From Silene latifolia (taxonomy: Eukaryota > Streptophyta > Magnoliopsida > Caryophyllales > Caryophyllaceae): DNA of 64,000 nucleotides. The position numbers and the translations under genes were made by a program. The notes beneath the pieces were generated by a model. It ran no database searches. It worked only from the letters and a program-made list of their open reading frames with translations, and had not been told where the DNA came from. Location: positions 13,887,541 to 13,951,540 of the forward strand of contig NC_133537.1 in assembly GCF_048544455.1 (NCBI RefSeq), given 5' to 3'. Positions 1 through 12,818 of this stretch are shown in pieces. How positions within the stretch are numbered: the stretch's first letter is position 1; the number at the start of each line of letters is the position of its first letter.

Positions 1-109
1 TCTACCTCCTAAGACTCCTGTTGTCACAGCTCACTCCAGATCAGATAAGGGAACAGCAAGTTCATGCACCACTCCGCCACCTAGTCCCACACAAATCTTA
101 CTCACTGGC

Positions 110-1665
110 GTGGAAAATCTTCAGAAAGCTATGGAAAACATGAGAGAAGACCAAAGAAGAGCAGACGCTGAGGCAAGAAGGAGAGACAGAGAGCTCTGGG
201 CACAGATCGATATCCTAAAACAGCAATCCGTCACTCCGGTGAGCGGGACAGGTGAAGGAAGATCTCCTTTGGTAGATCTGACACGGGGAGTATCGGCGTG
301 ACAGTGATACCGGTGAACTAATAACAAGGTTATATTTGGCTACTGATGCCCGTCGGATGGAAGAATAACCCCACGGGGGTTAGGATACCTCACACGAGAT
401 AGCGGCCGGCTAACTGCATAGGGACACAAACAGGTGGCCTCTCCGTCAGCAGCCCCGTAGCAATCGGGCGGACACCGTAGCAGATCCGAGTCAAACCAAA
501 GCAAGTGGACGCGGCAAAGCAGGGGACAATCGTTACCACAACCCCCGATCACTGCCGGAGCTTATCGAATCTTCAAGAACCCGGATCGGGAGGAAATACG
601 CAGAGATAGGCGATGACGGACCCCAGATTCGGCCAGTATAACTAATCAGCAATACTTGGAACTAAAAGAGATGTTGAGCAGGGTCCCAGGGCTACCACCC
701 CCACTCGAAAAGGCAGCACTAGACAGTTATGCCGACTCACCCTTCGTGGACACCATATCTATCACGGCCATGCCAAAGGGATTCACGAATCCAAATATGT
801 CTCTCTTCGACAAGACAAAGAGACCCCTTTGATCATATCAGCCAGTATAAGCGAAAAATGATGATAACGAATAAATGCTATAGGACAAGTTAAAGAGGCC
901 TGCATATGCAAAGGATTCGGGTCCACCCTAACAGGACCGACACTTCGATGGTTTGTGAGCCTGCCCAACAGGTCGGTATCTACATTTACTGAATTGGTAA
1001 ACGCATTTACCCAACAGTTCAAGCGGCGTAAAGCCACAAAAGCCACAAAACGCGTGAGACCCGTAGAATCGTCCAGGGGGAAAAAAGAGCATTGGAGAAT
1101 ACAATATCGGGTTCAACAATGAGAAGGTAGCAAGACGAGAGTGTGATGTCTCAACAAAGTAGAAGCCTTGAAGGGGCCTCCACCACGACTCCGACCTATA
1201 TAAGCGATTAACCATGCATCCATGCCATAGTTTCAAGACGAGAAGAGGAGAGAAGCGCTGCCGCATAATCGGGTTGGAGGAAGATATCCTAGCCAGAGCC
1301 AACTTACAGAGCACACCAAGTATTTCTAGCACCTCAGCCGTGGAAAAATCAGGAAGAAAGCAAACCACCAGCAAGAAGGACGAGAGGTACAGACCATACG
1401 GGAGGGGAGTCAACAGAATCGAAGAAAATCAGCTACTCCCACTCTGGCAGAATACGGATTCACCACAAGAATCGGAGGAATCTTGAAGGCACTCAGGGAG
1501 ATGGGAGATGGAGTCAGGTGGCCCAACCCACCAGTAGGAGAGCAGGCATGGAGGAAAGACAGCAAGAAGAAGTGTGAGTTCCACCGGGATATTGGGCACA
1601 ACACTGAGGATTGCTATACATTACGAAGAGAGATCAAGCGCTGTCAGACGAACAAGGAAAGCTGA
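110..1665 (+). pseudogene. gag region of the gypsy element (fossil)
   Basis: Charged, Arg/Glu-rich coding remnants end near 1574-1660 in a Cys-His-His-Cys type motif (C-E-F-H ... H-N-T-E-D-C) followed by LRREIK. This is typical of the nucleocapsid end of Tat-lineage gag proteins. The region is broken and its beginning is outside the window. Confidence 0.7.
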
Positions 1666-1879
1666 GCCACCTATTACCACGTGGGGGCAAAAAGAAGATA
1701 AGGTAGGCTCGCCAAACCGAACTCCACCCACATGCACCAAAATTATAAACGTGATAACAAAGCGGCTCGACTTGAGCGGATCGACATATTCAGCGGCCAA
1801 GAGACACGCTACAGAGACCAAAGGAGATAGGCCAGCCAATTCGTGCAGAATTTCTCACAGTGACCTGCCAGCAGCCAGC

Positions 1880-2250
1880 TTTGATGAAGGAGATGCATAC
1901 GATGAGCGAGAACATCATGACGCACTTATTATCACCTTGTCAATGGCCAATTGCACAGTTAGAAAGGTCTTGGTAGATACAGAAAGCTTGGTTAACTTAA
2001 TCATGCTGAAAACTATAGAAAACATGGGATTCAGCGAGAAGGACTTACAGAAGAAGACTATTCCGCTAGTAGGCTTCAGTGGAGAAACATCCAGCTCGCT
2101 AGGGGAGATAGTCATCCCAACCTATGTGGGAGGAGTCAACAAGCAAGTCAGGTACCTGGTTATAGATGGCCCCTCTACTTACAACGTCATCTTAGGAAGA
2201 CCATGGTTGCACCAGATGAAAGCGATCCCTCAACATATCACCCGGTGCAT
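1880..2250 (+). pseudogene. aspartic protease part of the gypsy pol (fossil)
   Basis: The stretch encodes a retropepsin-like fold: a hydrophobic ALIITL strand, the [10 protein letters not shown] catalytic-loop region, VGFSGE, then [11 protein letters not shown]. The ILGRPWLH ending is a hallmark of plant gypsy proteases. It lies between gag and reverse transcriptase as expected. Confidence 0.75.
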
Positions 2251-2518
2251 AAAGTTCCCCACACCATGGGGAGTAGAAACAATAAGAGGAGACCAGGAGG
2301 AAGCTAGAGGTTGCTATAAAAGGGCACTCAAGTGCACCGCCACCATCCCGCATAGCAATTCTGAAGTAATGTACCTATCCAGACGAATACATCGAACCCC
2401 AAACAGAAGAGCCGGATCAAATCAACTGGACAAGCCGCACCCGTAACGAACCGTGCTCATTGGAGCAGGATGTACATGAGGCTTAAGACAGCAACTAGTC
2501 AAGTTCTTACAAGATAAC

Positions 2519-4447
2519 ATGGATTGTTTTGCATGGTCACACGATGATATGATAGGAATAGATCCGTCTATCATAACACATAAGCTTAGTGTGGACCCAA
2601 AGTGTAAGCCCGTCCAACAGAGAAGAAGGAAGTTTGCAGCGGAGAGAAATAAGGTAATCAACCAGGAAGTAGATAGCTTGCTGGCAGCAAAGAAGATAAG
2701 AGAAGTAAAATATCCAGAATGGTTGTCTAACGTAGTGGTGGTGTCTAAGAAGAATGGGAAGTGGAGAGTATGCGTGGACTTCACCGATCTCAACAAAGCA
2801 TGCCCTAAAGATCCCTTCCCGTTGCCTCATATTGATGCAATGGTAGACGCAACAGCTGGACATGAGATGTTAACATTCCTAGACGCATGGAGTGGATACA
2901 ATCAGATCAAGATGGATCCTGCAGATCAAGAGAAGACAGCATTTATGTCTGAAAGAGGAATATATTGCTACAACGTCATGCCATTCGGCCTAAAGAACGC
3001 AGGCTCCACATATCAAAAGCTGGTTAACCGCCTGTTCAAAGAACAGATAGGAAGAACAATGGAGGTGTATATTGATGACACGGCGGTAAAATCAGAAAAA
3101 GCCAGAGATCACATGCAACATCTGGCAGATACATTCACCACCCTTAGGGAATACAAGATGAAGCTAAACCCGTCTAAATGCACCTTCGGAGTATCTTCTG
3201 GCAAATTCCTGGGCTATATCGTAACTCAAAGAGGAATAGAGGCCAGCATCGAGCAGATCAAAGCCATCTTGCAGCTAGAGTCACCTGAGAAACCTAAGGA
3301 TATTCAAAGACTAGCCGGAAAGGTAGCAGCCCTGAACAAGTTCATTTCAAGATCTTCAGATAAATGCAGGCTGTTTTACGACGTACTAAGGAAAAGCCAG
3401 AAGTTTGAATGGACCTCTGAGCACAAGCAAGCCTTCAGAGAGCTGAAGCATTACCTCGAGTGACCCGCATTGCTTTGTCAAAGCCGGAGCCAGGAGAACC
3501 ACTATTCATGTACTTAGCCGTCACAGATGTAGCAGTGAGTGCTGTCCTGGTTAGAGAGCAAGAAAGGAAGCAGAAGTCAGTATACTACGTGAGCAAATCC
3601 CTGCTACCGGCAGAGACCAGGTACACATCCCTCGAAAAGTTAGTACTAGCATTGGTAGTGGCATCTCGCAAACTGCGCCCCTTATTTTGAGTCCCACATT
3701 GTACATGTCGTGACCAATTACCCGCTAAAAGCTATCATGAGGAAGCCTGAATCGTCAGGCGGAGAATGTCGAAATGGTCTCGTACACACCTCGGTGGGTA
3801 CGACATCCAATATGACCCCAAAACAAAGCAATCAAATCACAAGCATTGGCCGACTTCGTGTCGACTTGATCCCGCCATCCGAATCTAGCGAGATAAAGAG
3901 ATCCTCACCTTAGAAGGAAGTAAGGAGGCAGAAGTCTGGCAGATGCATATTGACGGAGCCTCCAACCAAAGGGGGGCAGGCGTAGGATTAATCCTGCGGT
4001 CGCCACAGGGAGACCTGGTAGCACAAGCAGTGAGATGTGAATTCAAGGCAACCAACAATGAAACAGAGTATGAGGCCTTGATATTGGGAATGAAGCTAGC
4101 TTTGGAGTTAGGGTCGCACTGCTCATATCCAAAGTGACTCTCTGTTAATAGTCAACCACGTGAATGATGAGTTTATAGCCAGAGATTCGAAGATGATTGC
4201 ATACCTAAAAGTAGCAAAGGAGTTAAAACAGAAATTCGAAACTTGCAAGTTTAAACAGATCCCTAGAGATCAGAACGTGGAAGCAGACGCCCTAGCAACC
4301 CTGGGGGCAACATTCAAACCAACAGAGCTATCCAGCATCCCAATAGCACATATGCTGGAACCTTCCATTCAGAAGGCGGACGAAATAGACAGAGGTGAAC
4401 TGGAGGATCCACAGAGTAAGAAAGAAATCCGAGCAGTTACAGAATAA
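2519..4447 (+). pseudogene. reverse transcriptase and RNase H of the gypsy pol (fossil)
   Basis: The reverse transcriptase runs from about 2519 to 3463. It shows the fingers motif WRVCVDFTDLNKACPKD, FLDAWSGYNQI, FMPFGLKNAG-type palm sequence and the YIDD catalytic-site region, then FLGYIVTQRGIE. RNase H follows to about 4440, with connection-domain sequence and a plant-type second RNase H (HIDGASNQRGAGVGL, NNETEYEALI, ADALATLG). Having both is normal for Tat-type gypsy elements. The region is broken. Confidence 0.85.
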
Positions 4448-4564
4448 GGTGAGGGCTCTCAGCCAAACAGGCAGCCAGGCCAAATAGCCGATCAGGCAGA
4501 AGACTGGCGCACACCTTACCTAGACTGGCTGCGCTGTAATAAGCTACCAGATGACAAGAAGGAA

Positions 4565-5710
4565 GTGAGAGCTTTCAGAGTGAAGGCCTCCAGATTCATA
4601 CTCATTGATGATATATTATACAGAAAATCACTAGCAGGTCCCTACTTACGGTGCCTGGACAAGAAAGAAGCACAGACTGTGTTGCATGCTCTCCACAGTG
4701 GCGAATGTGGAAACCATGCAGGGGGCAGGAGTCTGACAAATAAAGCCCTTAGACAGGGATACTATTGGCCTACAATGAAAGCAGATGCAGCAGAATATGC
4801 ACGAAAATGTGACGCCTGCCAGCGCTCAGCGCCCATGATCCATCAGCCAGCAGAGCCCCTACACCCTATCCTTTCTCCCTGGCCATTCATGGCATGGGGC
4901 ATGGACATAGTAGGCCCTCTACCACGGGCCACAGGAAACAGAACCTGGATGTTAGCAATGACAGATTACTTCTCCAAGTGGATAGAGGCAGAAGCATTCA
5001 CGAAGGTAAAAGATAAACAGGTTATTTCGTTCATAAAACGAAACATCATTTGCAGATTTGGTATCCCATCAGAAATCATATGTGACAATGGCTCACAATT
5101 CATCTCCAACGATACCGAGGGATACTATGCCAAGTGGAACATCACCTTAAAAAAGTCAGCACCTAGGACTCCAAAGTCCAACGGACAAGCTGAATCCAGC
5201 AACAAAATCATTATGGACAATCTGAGAAGGAGGTTACAAGAGTTAGGAGGAAAGTGGGCAGATGAATTGCCACTAGTGTTATGGTCAGACAGAACGACAC
5301 CAAAAATAGCAACAGGTCAAACACCCTTCAGCCTGGTGTTTGGCGCAGGCGATCATTCGTCGAAGTTCTAGTTCCGACTCACGGTATGAAAATATGACGA
5401 GGAACTGAACAATACAGAGATGACCAGAAGCCTGGACACAATTGACGAGCCGCGAGGAAACGCAAAAATCCGTCCGTCGCCTACAAACAAATCGGTGGCA
5501 GGAGTTATAACAAAAATGTAAAAGTCAGGCTCCTGGAGGTAGGAGACCTGGTTCTCCGAGAGGTGTTTCAGAACACCAAGAATCGAAAAGCAGGCAAATT
5601 CGCCTACAAATAGGAAGGACCATACCAGGTAGAAGGAGTTGTTGGCCATGGTGCATACAGACTGATGACTATGGACGGTCAAATCATAAAACGCTCATGG
5701 AACATACTTC
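4565..5710 (+). pseudogene. integrase of the gypsy pol (fossil)
   Basis: The zinc-binding HHCC head is visible (H-S-G-E-C-G-N-H followed by C-D-A-C-Q-R-S). A DDE core follows, with MDIVGPLPRA, DYFSKWIEAEA, FGIPSEIICDNGSQF and KSNGQAESSNK. The C-terminal part continues to about 5710. Position after RNase H defines the Ty3/Gypsy order. Broken, like the rest of the element. Confidence 0.85.
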
Positions 5711-6419
5711 ACCTTAAGAGATATTACTTTTAATAATAAGTAGACTTTAGCTTTCAGAATAATGTACTGTGAGAAGCCAAATCATTTTTAAAGATAAAAT
5801 AAAAATCCGGTAGTAGGCATACTGCCAATTTCACTCTTATTTCTGGTGTCTTTAGTTATTTTTAAAAAGTTTAAACCACTATTGGATGGTGTGGTCTGAC
5901 AGCGTCCTGGGACCACAATTGCTCTGGTACCTCATGAGATGGCGACAGGTACTTCACATCATTCTAATAGATTTTCTTATTTTCAGGCTTCTCTAAGTAC
6001 ATCACTTTGAATCCTAATGTCTATGGTACTTTGAAAGGATGTCTAGCAGGATTGTCAACTGCCAACGCGGGGTGACAAGGCACACGGCACTCCAACATGC
6101 CTAACCTATTTTCTCCACAAGGAGCACCCTCACCAGGCGGACTGTGGAACATACGAAAGGGAGCCGGTTGTTGTGGTGAATACGCTTATCCGGCTACCCC
6201 GATACCACCCCCCGGACGTAGCTCGCACTAATCGCAATTAATCGGGCCCCAAAGATGCATGCACAAACGAACATGGAACGTAGGGATATCTGCGCTATCA
6301 GAATCCTGCAGCGTCTCCATTTGGTCCTAGAATGACGATAAACTTGCCTCAATGACGCCCCTGTTGGCTTAAAACGAGATGAACACACCTTGCGTCATGA
6401 ATAAGGTTAAGTAGTCCAA

Positions 6420-6665
6420 AACTGCGGCATACGCCGAAATCAGCCATCCGACTGACACGGCAGCTAGCTTAGTCTGGATCAGTCTTTTCAGGCTGACCAG
6501 GATGGTCTAAATCAGCCTCCTAGGTTGACACGGCCACTCCTCCTTACATTGCGGCATACGCCTAAATCAGCCATCAGGCTGACACGGCAGTTAGCTGAGT
6601 CAGGACGTTAGCCTTTTCAGGGTGACGGGACTCGCCTAAATCAGTCAAACAAGCCGACACGGCAA
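6420..6665. repeat. tandem repeat inside the gypsy 3' region
   Basis: Imperfect units share the core aaatcagccatcaggctgac followed by acggca, with the lead ctgcggcatacgcc seen at about 6422 and 6550. About four degenerate units are visible, roughly 60-125 bp apart. Retand elements are named for an amplified tandem repeat in this same part of the element, so this supports the lineage call. Confidence 0.7.
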
Positions 6666-7057
6666 AAACTTCCTAAAAACAGGGAAGATAAACAACAAAC
6701 ACACAATATGTAAGCTAAAACCTTGCCAAACTATGACAAGGGGCATTTCAAAGTATGGCCAAGAGTACGGCCCAAAGTTTAACCGCCACCTTGGCGGGGC
6801 AACCACAAAAGAACAAGTTTAAAACTTACAAAGTCTGCCACCTCTGGGCCAGACTGCCAAAAAAACATAAAAACTTAATTATCGGTCACATTAATGACCT
6901 CCACCTCTGGCATCTCCTCTGCCTGTTGACCGCTCATTTCAGGTACTGCACCAGCTTGCATATCCTCAGCCGCCATAGCTCCCTGAGCTCGTCAGAAGAC
7001 ATCCCGGGACATTCCAAAGATCACCCCAAAGCAGCCGCTCAACCAATGCAGGAGAAT

Positions 7058-8892
7058 TCACCTCACCAACTTCAGGCATCGCACGCTCGGATCGGGTTGG
7101 GTGGGGTAGAGCATCTCCAATCGCTTCTCCTCTTCCTCTATGGCCTGCCGGGTGGGAGCCTCCTCGAGGGCAGCACGCATCCCGCTGATCTTTCCCCGCC
7201 AGGTGGCATAGGCAACAACGTTGGTGGCCAGGGAGATCAGCTCACTGATCTTCTCCTCAGAATGCTTCAGAGAATCAGAAAAAGTGCTGCACACCGCCTG
7301 GGTTCGGGCTAGCTGATCAGCCCCCTCTTTCAGCTTCTTCTTGGTGATAACAAGCTCAGTCTTCAGCTCCACCACACGCTCCTTCAAATCGATCCGCTGC
7401 TGTGCCAAATCAGCAACAGTCTCCTTCAGCTCCTGATTCTTGGCGCTGGTAGCACGGCTGGTCGTCTGCACTATGTTGATCATCTTCCTGTTGTAGAGTG
7501 TAGACTGGAGGGTCTAGGGCAGAGAAAATCAAGAGTCAGCAAGGAAATCAGGAGGCAGAATCTAAGTAAAGCAGACAGACAGACAGGTAGGAAATGAAGA
7601 ATATTTACCATGAAGGCGTTGTGCACGTCATTTTCAGCCATCTCCTCTGGGGAGAACTCCGAAAACGTTTCCTCAACAGGAGGAAAGAGTAGCTGATCAA
7701 TCTCCGGCCAGTAGGGCACCTTGTCCACATTCCCAAAGCCCTCTGAGAAATGAGCAATAATGCCTCCGCTAGAAGAAGCCCGAGGACTGGCAGGAGGAGT
7801 AGGCGGATGGCGAGATAACGGGTTAACCTCCAAGGGTTCACGAACAATGAATCGGAAGCGTGGGAGGAGTCTGAAAGGAGGCAGCAGGAGCACTCCTCTT
7901 GGAGGCAGAGGCCACATCAAGGCTGGCAGAAGGTCTCTTTCTTTTAGCACTTTGGAGGATGAGTTCCAATGGATCAACTTTTGAACCTGCAAGCATACAT
8001 AGTCTCAGACGACAGAATGCTTAAACGTCAGCAGAAACAGCATGCAAATGAAAGTGATTGCAGAAACCTTACCAGAAGACATACTGTGGGCTGACTGAGG
8101 AGGATTGGAGGAAGAAGCAGGTGAGAAACCAGGAAGCAGGTCTGGGAACTTTCTCTCGGATTCAGAAATGCTGAACAGCTTGCTGCGGGTAGGGATCTTG
8201 GCGCCAATACGGGTAAGGTCACAGGGGCCTGCACGAAGACGATGAAGTAAGCTAGTAAGCAGCAAGATAAAATAAATCAGGCGACAGGAAGGCTACTTAC
8301 TCGAAGTCAGAACCCATTTCTCGAAAATGTAATCAGCAGGACGCTGTATGGAGTCCTTCCTCACATAGAAGAAGTCCTCAAACCATTTCTCATCATGGGA
8401 TTTTGACGCGTGTCTGAAGAGAGCCTATCCATGGCCCCGGAATGAGAACTGACCCCTGCCCAGGGATCTGATGCTGTACATATGGGCCAGATCGCCCAGA
8501 GTGACAGATTTACCAGTACTCTGGCCAGCGGCCAGAGAATAGAGAAGAACTCTCCAAATGGCAGCAGAACTTTGCACCATGGCAAAATTGTTGGTGAAGA
8601 TAAAATCTTGAATGAGTTTAGGGAAAGGAAAACGGAGGCCATATCTAAATGGGTACAGATAAAAACTAACCCACCCCGGACGGAGGGCGTCAGCTTTTTG
8701 TCCCAGTTCAGGAACGGCAATATCCACCTCGTCACCAAGACCAAGCAGATTCTTGATCCTAGGAATGTCGGTCGGAGTTAAGGCGGAGTCACAGTCATGT
8801 GGGTGCTTAAAAAGTCCCCGGGAAGGGAAAGTAAGGTCAAGATTACGGTCGGAGGGTGTGGGGGTTGACGAGGATTGTCGAGTTTTACACAT
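7058..8892 (-). pseudogene. antisense reading frames of the Tat/Retand-type element
   Basis: Open frames run opposite to pol between integrase and the 3' LTR (about 8892-8425, 7992-7480 and 7483-7058). The protein start is rich in Ser/Thr/Pro, then has an aromatic-rich block (RPGWVSFYLYPFRYGLRFPF) and ends in a coiled-coil stretch of Glu/Lys/Leu heptads. Tat-lineage plant elements are known for an antisense ORF here; its role is unknown. I cannot tell whether the frames were once joined by splicing. Confidence 0.6.
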
Positions 8893-9246
8893 GGTGGAGA
8901 GAGAAAATGAAGATTAAAAGAAGAAGAAAAGATGGATTACCCGATGATGAAGACGGGGAAGGGGAACAATGAAGCCGGCGAGGAATGAAGGAGGAGGAAG
9001 GTTGAGGGTTTAAGAGAGAAAAATTTTTTGAAATAATTTGAAGTGATTAATGAGAGTGGAAGAGGGACGTTGGAGTTATAAAGAGGAGAGAGGGAGTTGG
9101 GTGCGAAGAAAGAGGAGTAGGGCGGCTGAAAATGATGGATTGCATGGGAAGGAGTAAAAGACGGCGTAGGGTTTTTTAACATTTGGTTACGTAAAATTCC
9201 TTGCTCAATACTTGAAAGCGTACTTCACAAGAAATTTGGGGCAAAC

Positions 9247-9924
9247 TGTTTGGGCTAAAAATAGCACAATAGAGAAGGCCCACCTAATAATGTAAAGGCT
9301 ATAGGCAGAGTGATAAGGAGGATGGGAGCCCGCGGACAAGGGAGTGGAGAAACGGGCTTAAGAGAGATCAGGAGCCCATCATAGAAGGCGCCCGCATTAA
9401 GGAAAGAAGTGTCAGGGAGAAGTTAGGGAGAAGTCAGGGAGATCAAGGAGAATTGGCAAGGGAGTCCGGGTTTGGAAAGAGTCCTTATGGAAATTATATT
9501 CCCTTTCCATATTCAAGGTAGGACATATCTAGGGTTCTTACTCTATAAATAGCCAAGGGAGCGAATCAAGATTTCATTCATTGAACACCCGCATTCATAC
9601 ATCAACATTCAAGATCACATCTCGGCAAATAAGATACGTTCATTCCAGATCTTGCAGGCCTGATACCTAGGGCCAGCAGGATTAGCTTCGTACCATAATT
9701 GTAATCATCCTCCTATTCATATAGTGCAATACTTGGCAGGGTACCGTCCCTCCCGCGGTTGTTCCCACATTGGGTTTTCCGCGTCACCAAAACTCTCGTG
9801 TCAATTTACATTACGCACTTTATTTTCCTATTTACTTATTGACATACGAACCATTATACAATCGACCAACGAATATAGACTACATTGACCCTAATTAATC
9901 GACTTGGGTAAAAATACCTAAACA
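9247..9924 (+). repeat. 3' LTR of the gypsy element
   Basis: A purine-rich run (aatttggggcaaac) precedes TGTTTGGGC at 9247, like a polypurine tract followed by an LTR start. The proposed end at 9924 is CCTAAACA, so the ends form the inverted pair TGTTT/AAACA. A TATA box (TATAAATA, 9544-9551) lies inside, as expected for the U3 promoter. The second LTR is outside the window, so the ends are inferred rather than aligned. Confidence 0.65.
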
Positions 9925-11825
9925 GCAGCTTTTAAACGTCTTGCTTTTTTAGTTTAGAGAAACTTGATTTAGCACCCACTCTAGTTCCCGGGCGCGGAGC
10001 CCCAATTCGGTTAATCGTTTATAAAAAAGACCAACTGAAATTTTGTTGAGGTATCGTGTGTTGGCGTATAGAATAGAATGTCAATTACTTTGCCAATTTG
10101 GTCTCAACCATATACCATACATATCGGGCACCTTACTCCAATATTTTGGGTGGTCAAATTCATATAGGATGACTTAGGGGTTAGAACGTACAATTTTACA
10201 GCTAGGTCACGAATTTGGACAGTGTGCAGCACTGCAAAGTCATAATAAAGGCACGATAACATGCTATATAGGATTAATATGGGACAAAGTAAGGAATGTG
10301 TAAGGAGTAAAAGTAGAGTTTGTCTAGTAGTCATATGTTACTATCCGGTACACCCAGAAATTAACTGCTAGTTTTATTTCCAATACAGCTTTCTTTACAA
10401 CTGGTTTTGGGCTATTTAATCTGAAACCTTTCCTTCTTATGCTTGAAAGTGTGCACCCGTTACAAAAGTGTACCAAAAGTTGATAAGATAAGCCTGAACT
10501 AATTTGTGTTTAGATTAGAGACTTATTTGAGCACCCACTTGTTCTTTAAATGTGCTAGTCTATCTTCTTTAATATTTGCCCCATTTTTTTTTTCAAAAAG
10601 CAGCAGCTGTGGCCACGACTTGCCGAGATTTTTTTTACCAAAATCAATAAGCACCAACAATTTACATAAATTCTGAAATTGCATTAGCTATATAGCTCCA
10701 AACAGATCAAAGTAGCAAATGATGAATTGGCATATTAGACAAGTATCATACACACAATGCATATGAAGCATGTTTCTCTATAGTCACTAACATTTATCTA
10801 GAGATCCTTTACCCGTCAAAACAATTATGGATTTTGATTTTTTACTGGTAGAAGCAGATCCTTAAAATGATTATAGGGCCGCATAAGACCACAAATACAC
10901 TCAACCCTGACTCTTTCGCCTTAGCCTAAATGAGTAGTGAGAAGAACCCTGCCATTAAAACAGGTTACCTTAAGTCTTAGTCATCTTTTATGCATCTTCA
11001 AAGGTCTATTGTAAGGCGAAGGTTTTACATTTAATACTGATAGTGAGCCATAGGAATATGTTCCTTCCTATAAGAATTTACATATATTGACTTAAAAGGT
11101 TCGAGTCTTGTATAGAGAAACAAATTGCTAAAGCGGTTAAGACTACCTCTAGAATTACGTGTTCCCTAAGAACATTCCCATTTAAAAAAAAGACTTCTGA
11201 AAAAATGTAGTGCGAATAGCGACCTTCATCTCCTCAATCTTCTCCTGTTGATTTGAGCTATAGTCCTTCAACTTCGGGGATGTACTCCCACTCTTAAAGT
11301 GATTTGGTATTCGAACACCGCCAACCCCCATCTTGCCAGGTTCTAGTACTGGGCCTGATTCTATCAACCTAAGTATGATTTAAAAACAGTGGACACGTAC
11401 AATACATATGCACCTCGACTTACACGTAAATTTGAGGGATAAAAGGGTTGGTTACTTGTCATCCAGGCTGTCCTTAAGTGTTTTCTCCCAACAAGCTTTA
11501 GAGCTAGAAGGTCAACAAGAATCAGACCTTCCTCTGTGACGAGGAAAGCATTCAAATTTAGTGATAAGGTATGAGTTTCTCAAATTAAAACTTGACCACA
11601 GACAAAATCATGCCACAAGTAATAGAAAATCAGTGCATTAATTCACATGGGCACTAATAGCGACAAGGTGAATGAGAGGGTGAGGGATACAAAGTAAAAT
11701 TTGATGTGAGTAGCTGATAAATTTTTTAGCAGCAAAATATGATCCATAAAGTCACGAGACCCTTTAGTGAATCTAGCTAGTAGCGCCTTTATAACCTTAC
11801 TTTTGGTTCCTTTTTTGTTAAGATT
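9925..11825. other. Intergenic DNA without recognised features
   Basis: AT-rich sequence with only short, low-quality open frames on both strands. No protein family, RNA gene or repeat structure was recognised. Confidence 0.6.
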
Positions 11826-12818
11826 ATAGAGGGGAGAATTGCATAGGAAGGGAAATGTATTATTGAATTGTTGTCGTTTTACATCGCTATGGTGAGGTAT
11901 TTATAATACCTCCCAACTTAATGGCAAACCCTAATGGTAGTCGGGCCTAGCATAGGTCAAATCTCCTAATACCCTCCCGCAATCGTAAAGGCAGTACGTA
12001 TTACGAACTTTACGATTGGAGAAATACAAAGAAAAAACATAAAAAGAAAAAAAAATGAAATCTTCGATCTTCATCCTCTTCGATCTTCATTAATCTTCTT
12101 CGTCTTCAAAGGTAGGTAAGAAACGAGTATAAGACTTGTTAAAAAATTTTTTCAAACAAGAACGTTAAGTTTTTCGGACTTGTCGAATATGAGTTAATTT
12201 GCAGGAACCCTAATCGAACCTGACAAATATCAATAAAACGGAAAATTATCCGTCAATTTCAAGATCTGGAGAACGTTAATTTTTTCGGACTCCAAATAAA
12301 TCAAATACCACCTTAAACGAAGTAAAAGACGATTAATCAAATTTCAAAGAAAAAGAAATAAATTTTTTCATTTGTTTTTGGATTTATTGCAGCAAGTCGA
12401 GGGATCTGCTAGACAATCATTCGGGTATCAAAACAAGTAGCCTTTGAATCATTAGAAAAGCTATTACTCCCGTAGACCCTTCTAGGATGACAACTTTTTT
12501 TTTTCTTTTTTCTTTTTTTTTTTTTTAAATTTGTGTGTTTTTTTTTATTGAGTATCCTACCGGTGGGTGTAAATTTCCAGCCACCCACCGGTAAGAATGC
12601 GGAAACGGTTTTTAGAGTCCTCAAGAAAGAGGCTCTGATACCATGTTAAGATTATAGAGGGGAGAATTGCATAGGAAGGGAAATGTATTATTAAATTGTT
12701 GTCGTTTTACATCGATATGGTGAGGTATTTATAATACCTCTCAACTTAATGGCAAACCCTAACCCTAATGGCAAACCCTAATGGTAGTCGGGCCTAATAT
12801 AGGCCCAATCTCCTAATA
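11826..12818 (-). mobile_element. Short non-autonomous Copia-type LTR element (TRIM-like)
   Basis: Two direct copies of an LTR-like sequence lie at 11826-11971 and 12644-12818. They are near-identical over TGTTAAGATTATAGAGGGG and most of the rest; the right copy has an extra short repeat of aaccctaatggc. Directly left of the right copy is gctctgatacca (12632-12643), the reverse complement of the initiator-tRNA-Met primer binding site used by Copia elements. The element therefore reads on the minus strand. A purine-rich GCGGGAGGG precedes the 3' LTR on that strand. The 0.66-kb interior has no gag or pol. High LTR similarity suggests a fairly young insertion. Confidence 0.7.
12558..12593. repeat. 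12-bp perfect inverted repeat (hairpin)
   Basis: taccggtgggtg and its exact reverse complement are separated by 12 bases. It lies in the interior of the TRIM-like element, about 40 bp from the primer-binding site. Confidence 0.6.

Larger units (their letters stand above)
1..9924 (+). mobile_element. Ty3/Gypsy LTR retrotransposon, Tat/Retand-like, partial in window
   Basis: A fossil gypsy element in the order gag, protease, reverse transcriptase, RNase H, integrase, long 3' region, 3' LTR. Integrase lies after RNase H, as in Ty3/Gypsy. The gag end with a short Cys/His knuckle, the long region between integrase and LTR, a tandem repeat there (6420-6665) and antisense reading frames (7058-8892) point to the Tat lineage and resemble Retand of Silene. 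The 5' LTR and start of gag lie left of the window, so the LTR pair cannot be compared and age is unknown. The coding part is broken in several places, so it is not autonomous as it stands. Confidence 0.85.
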
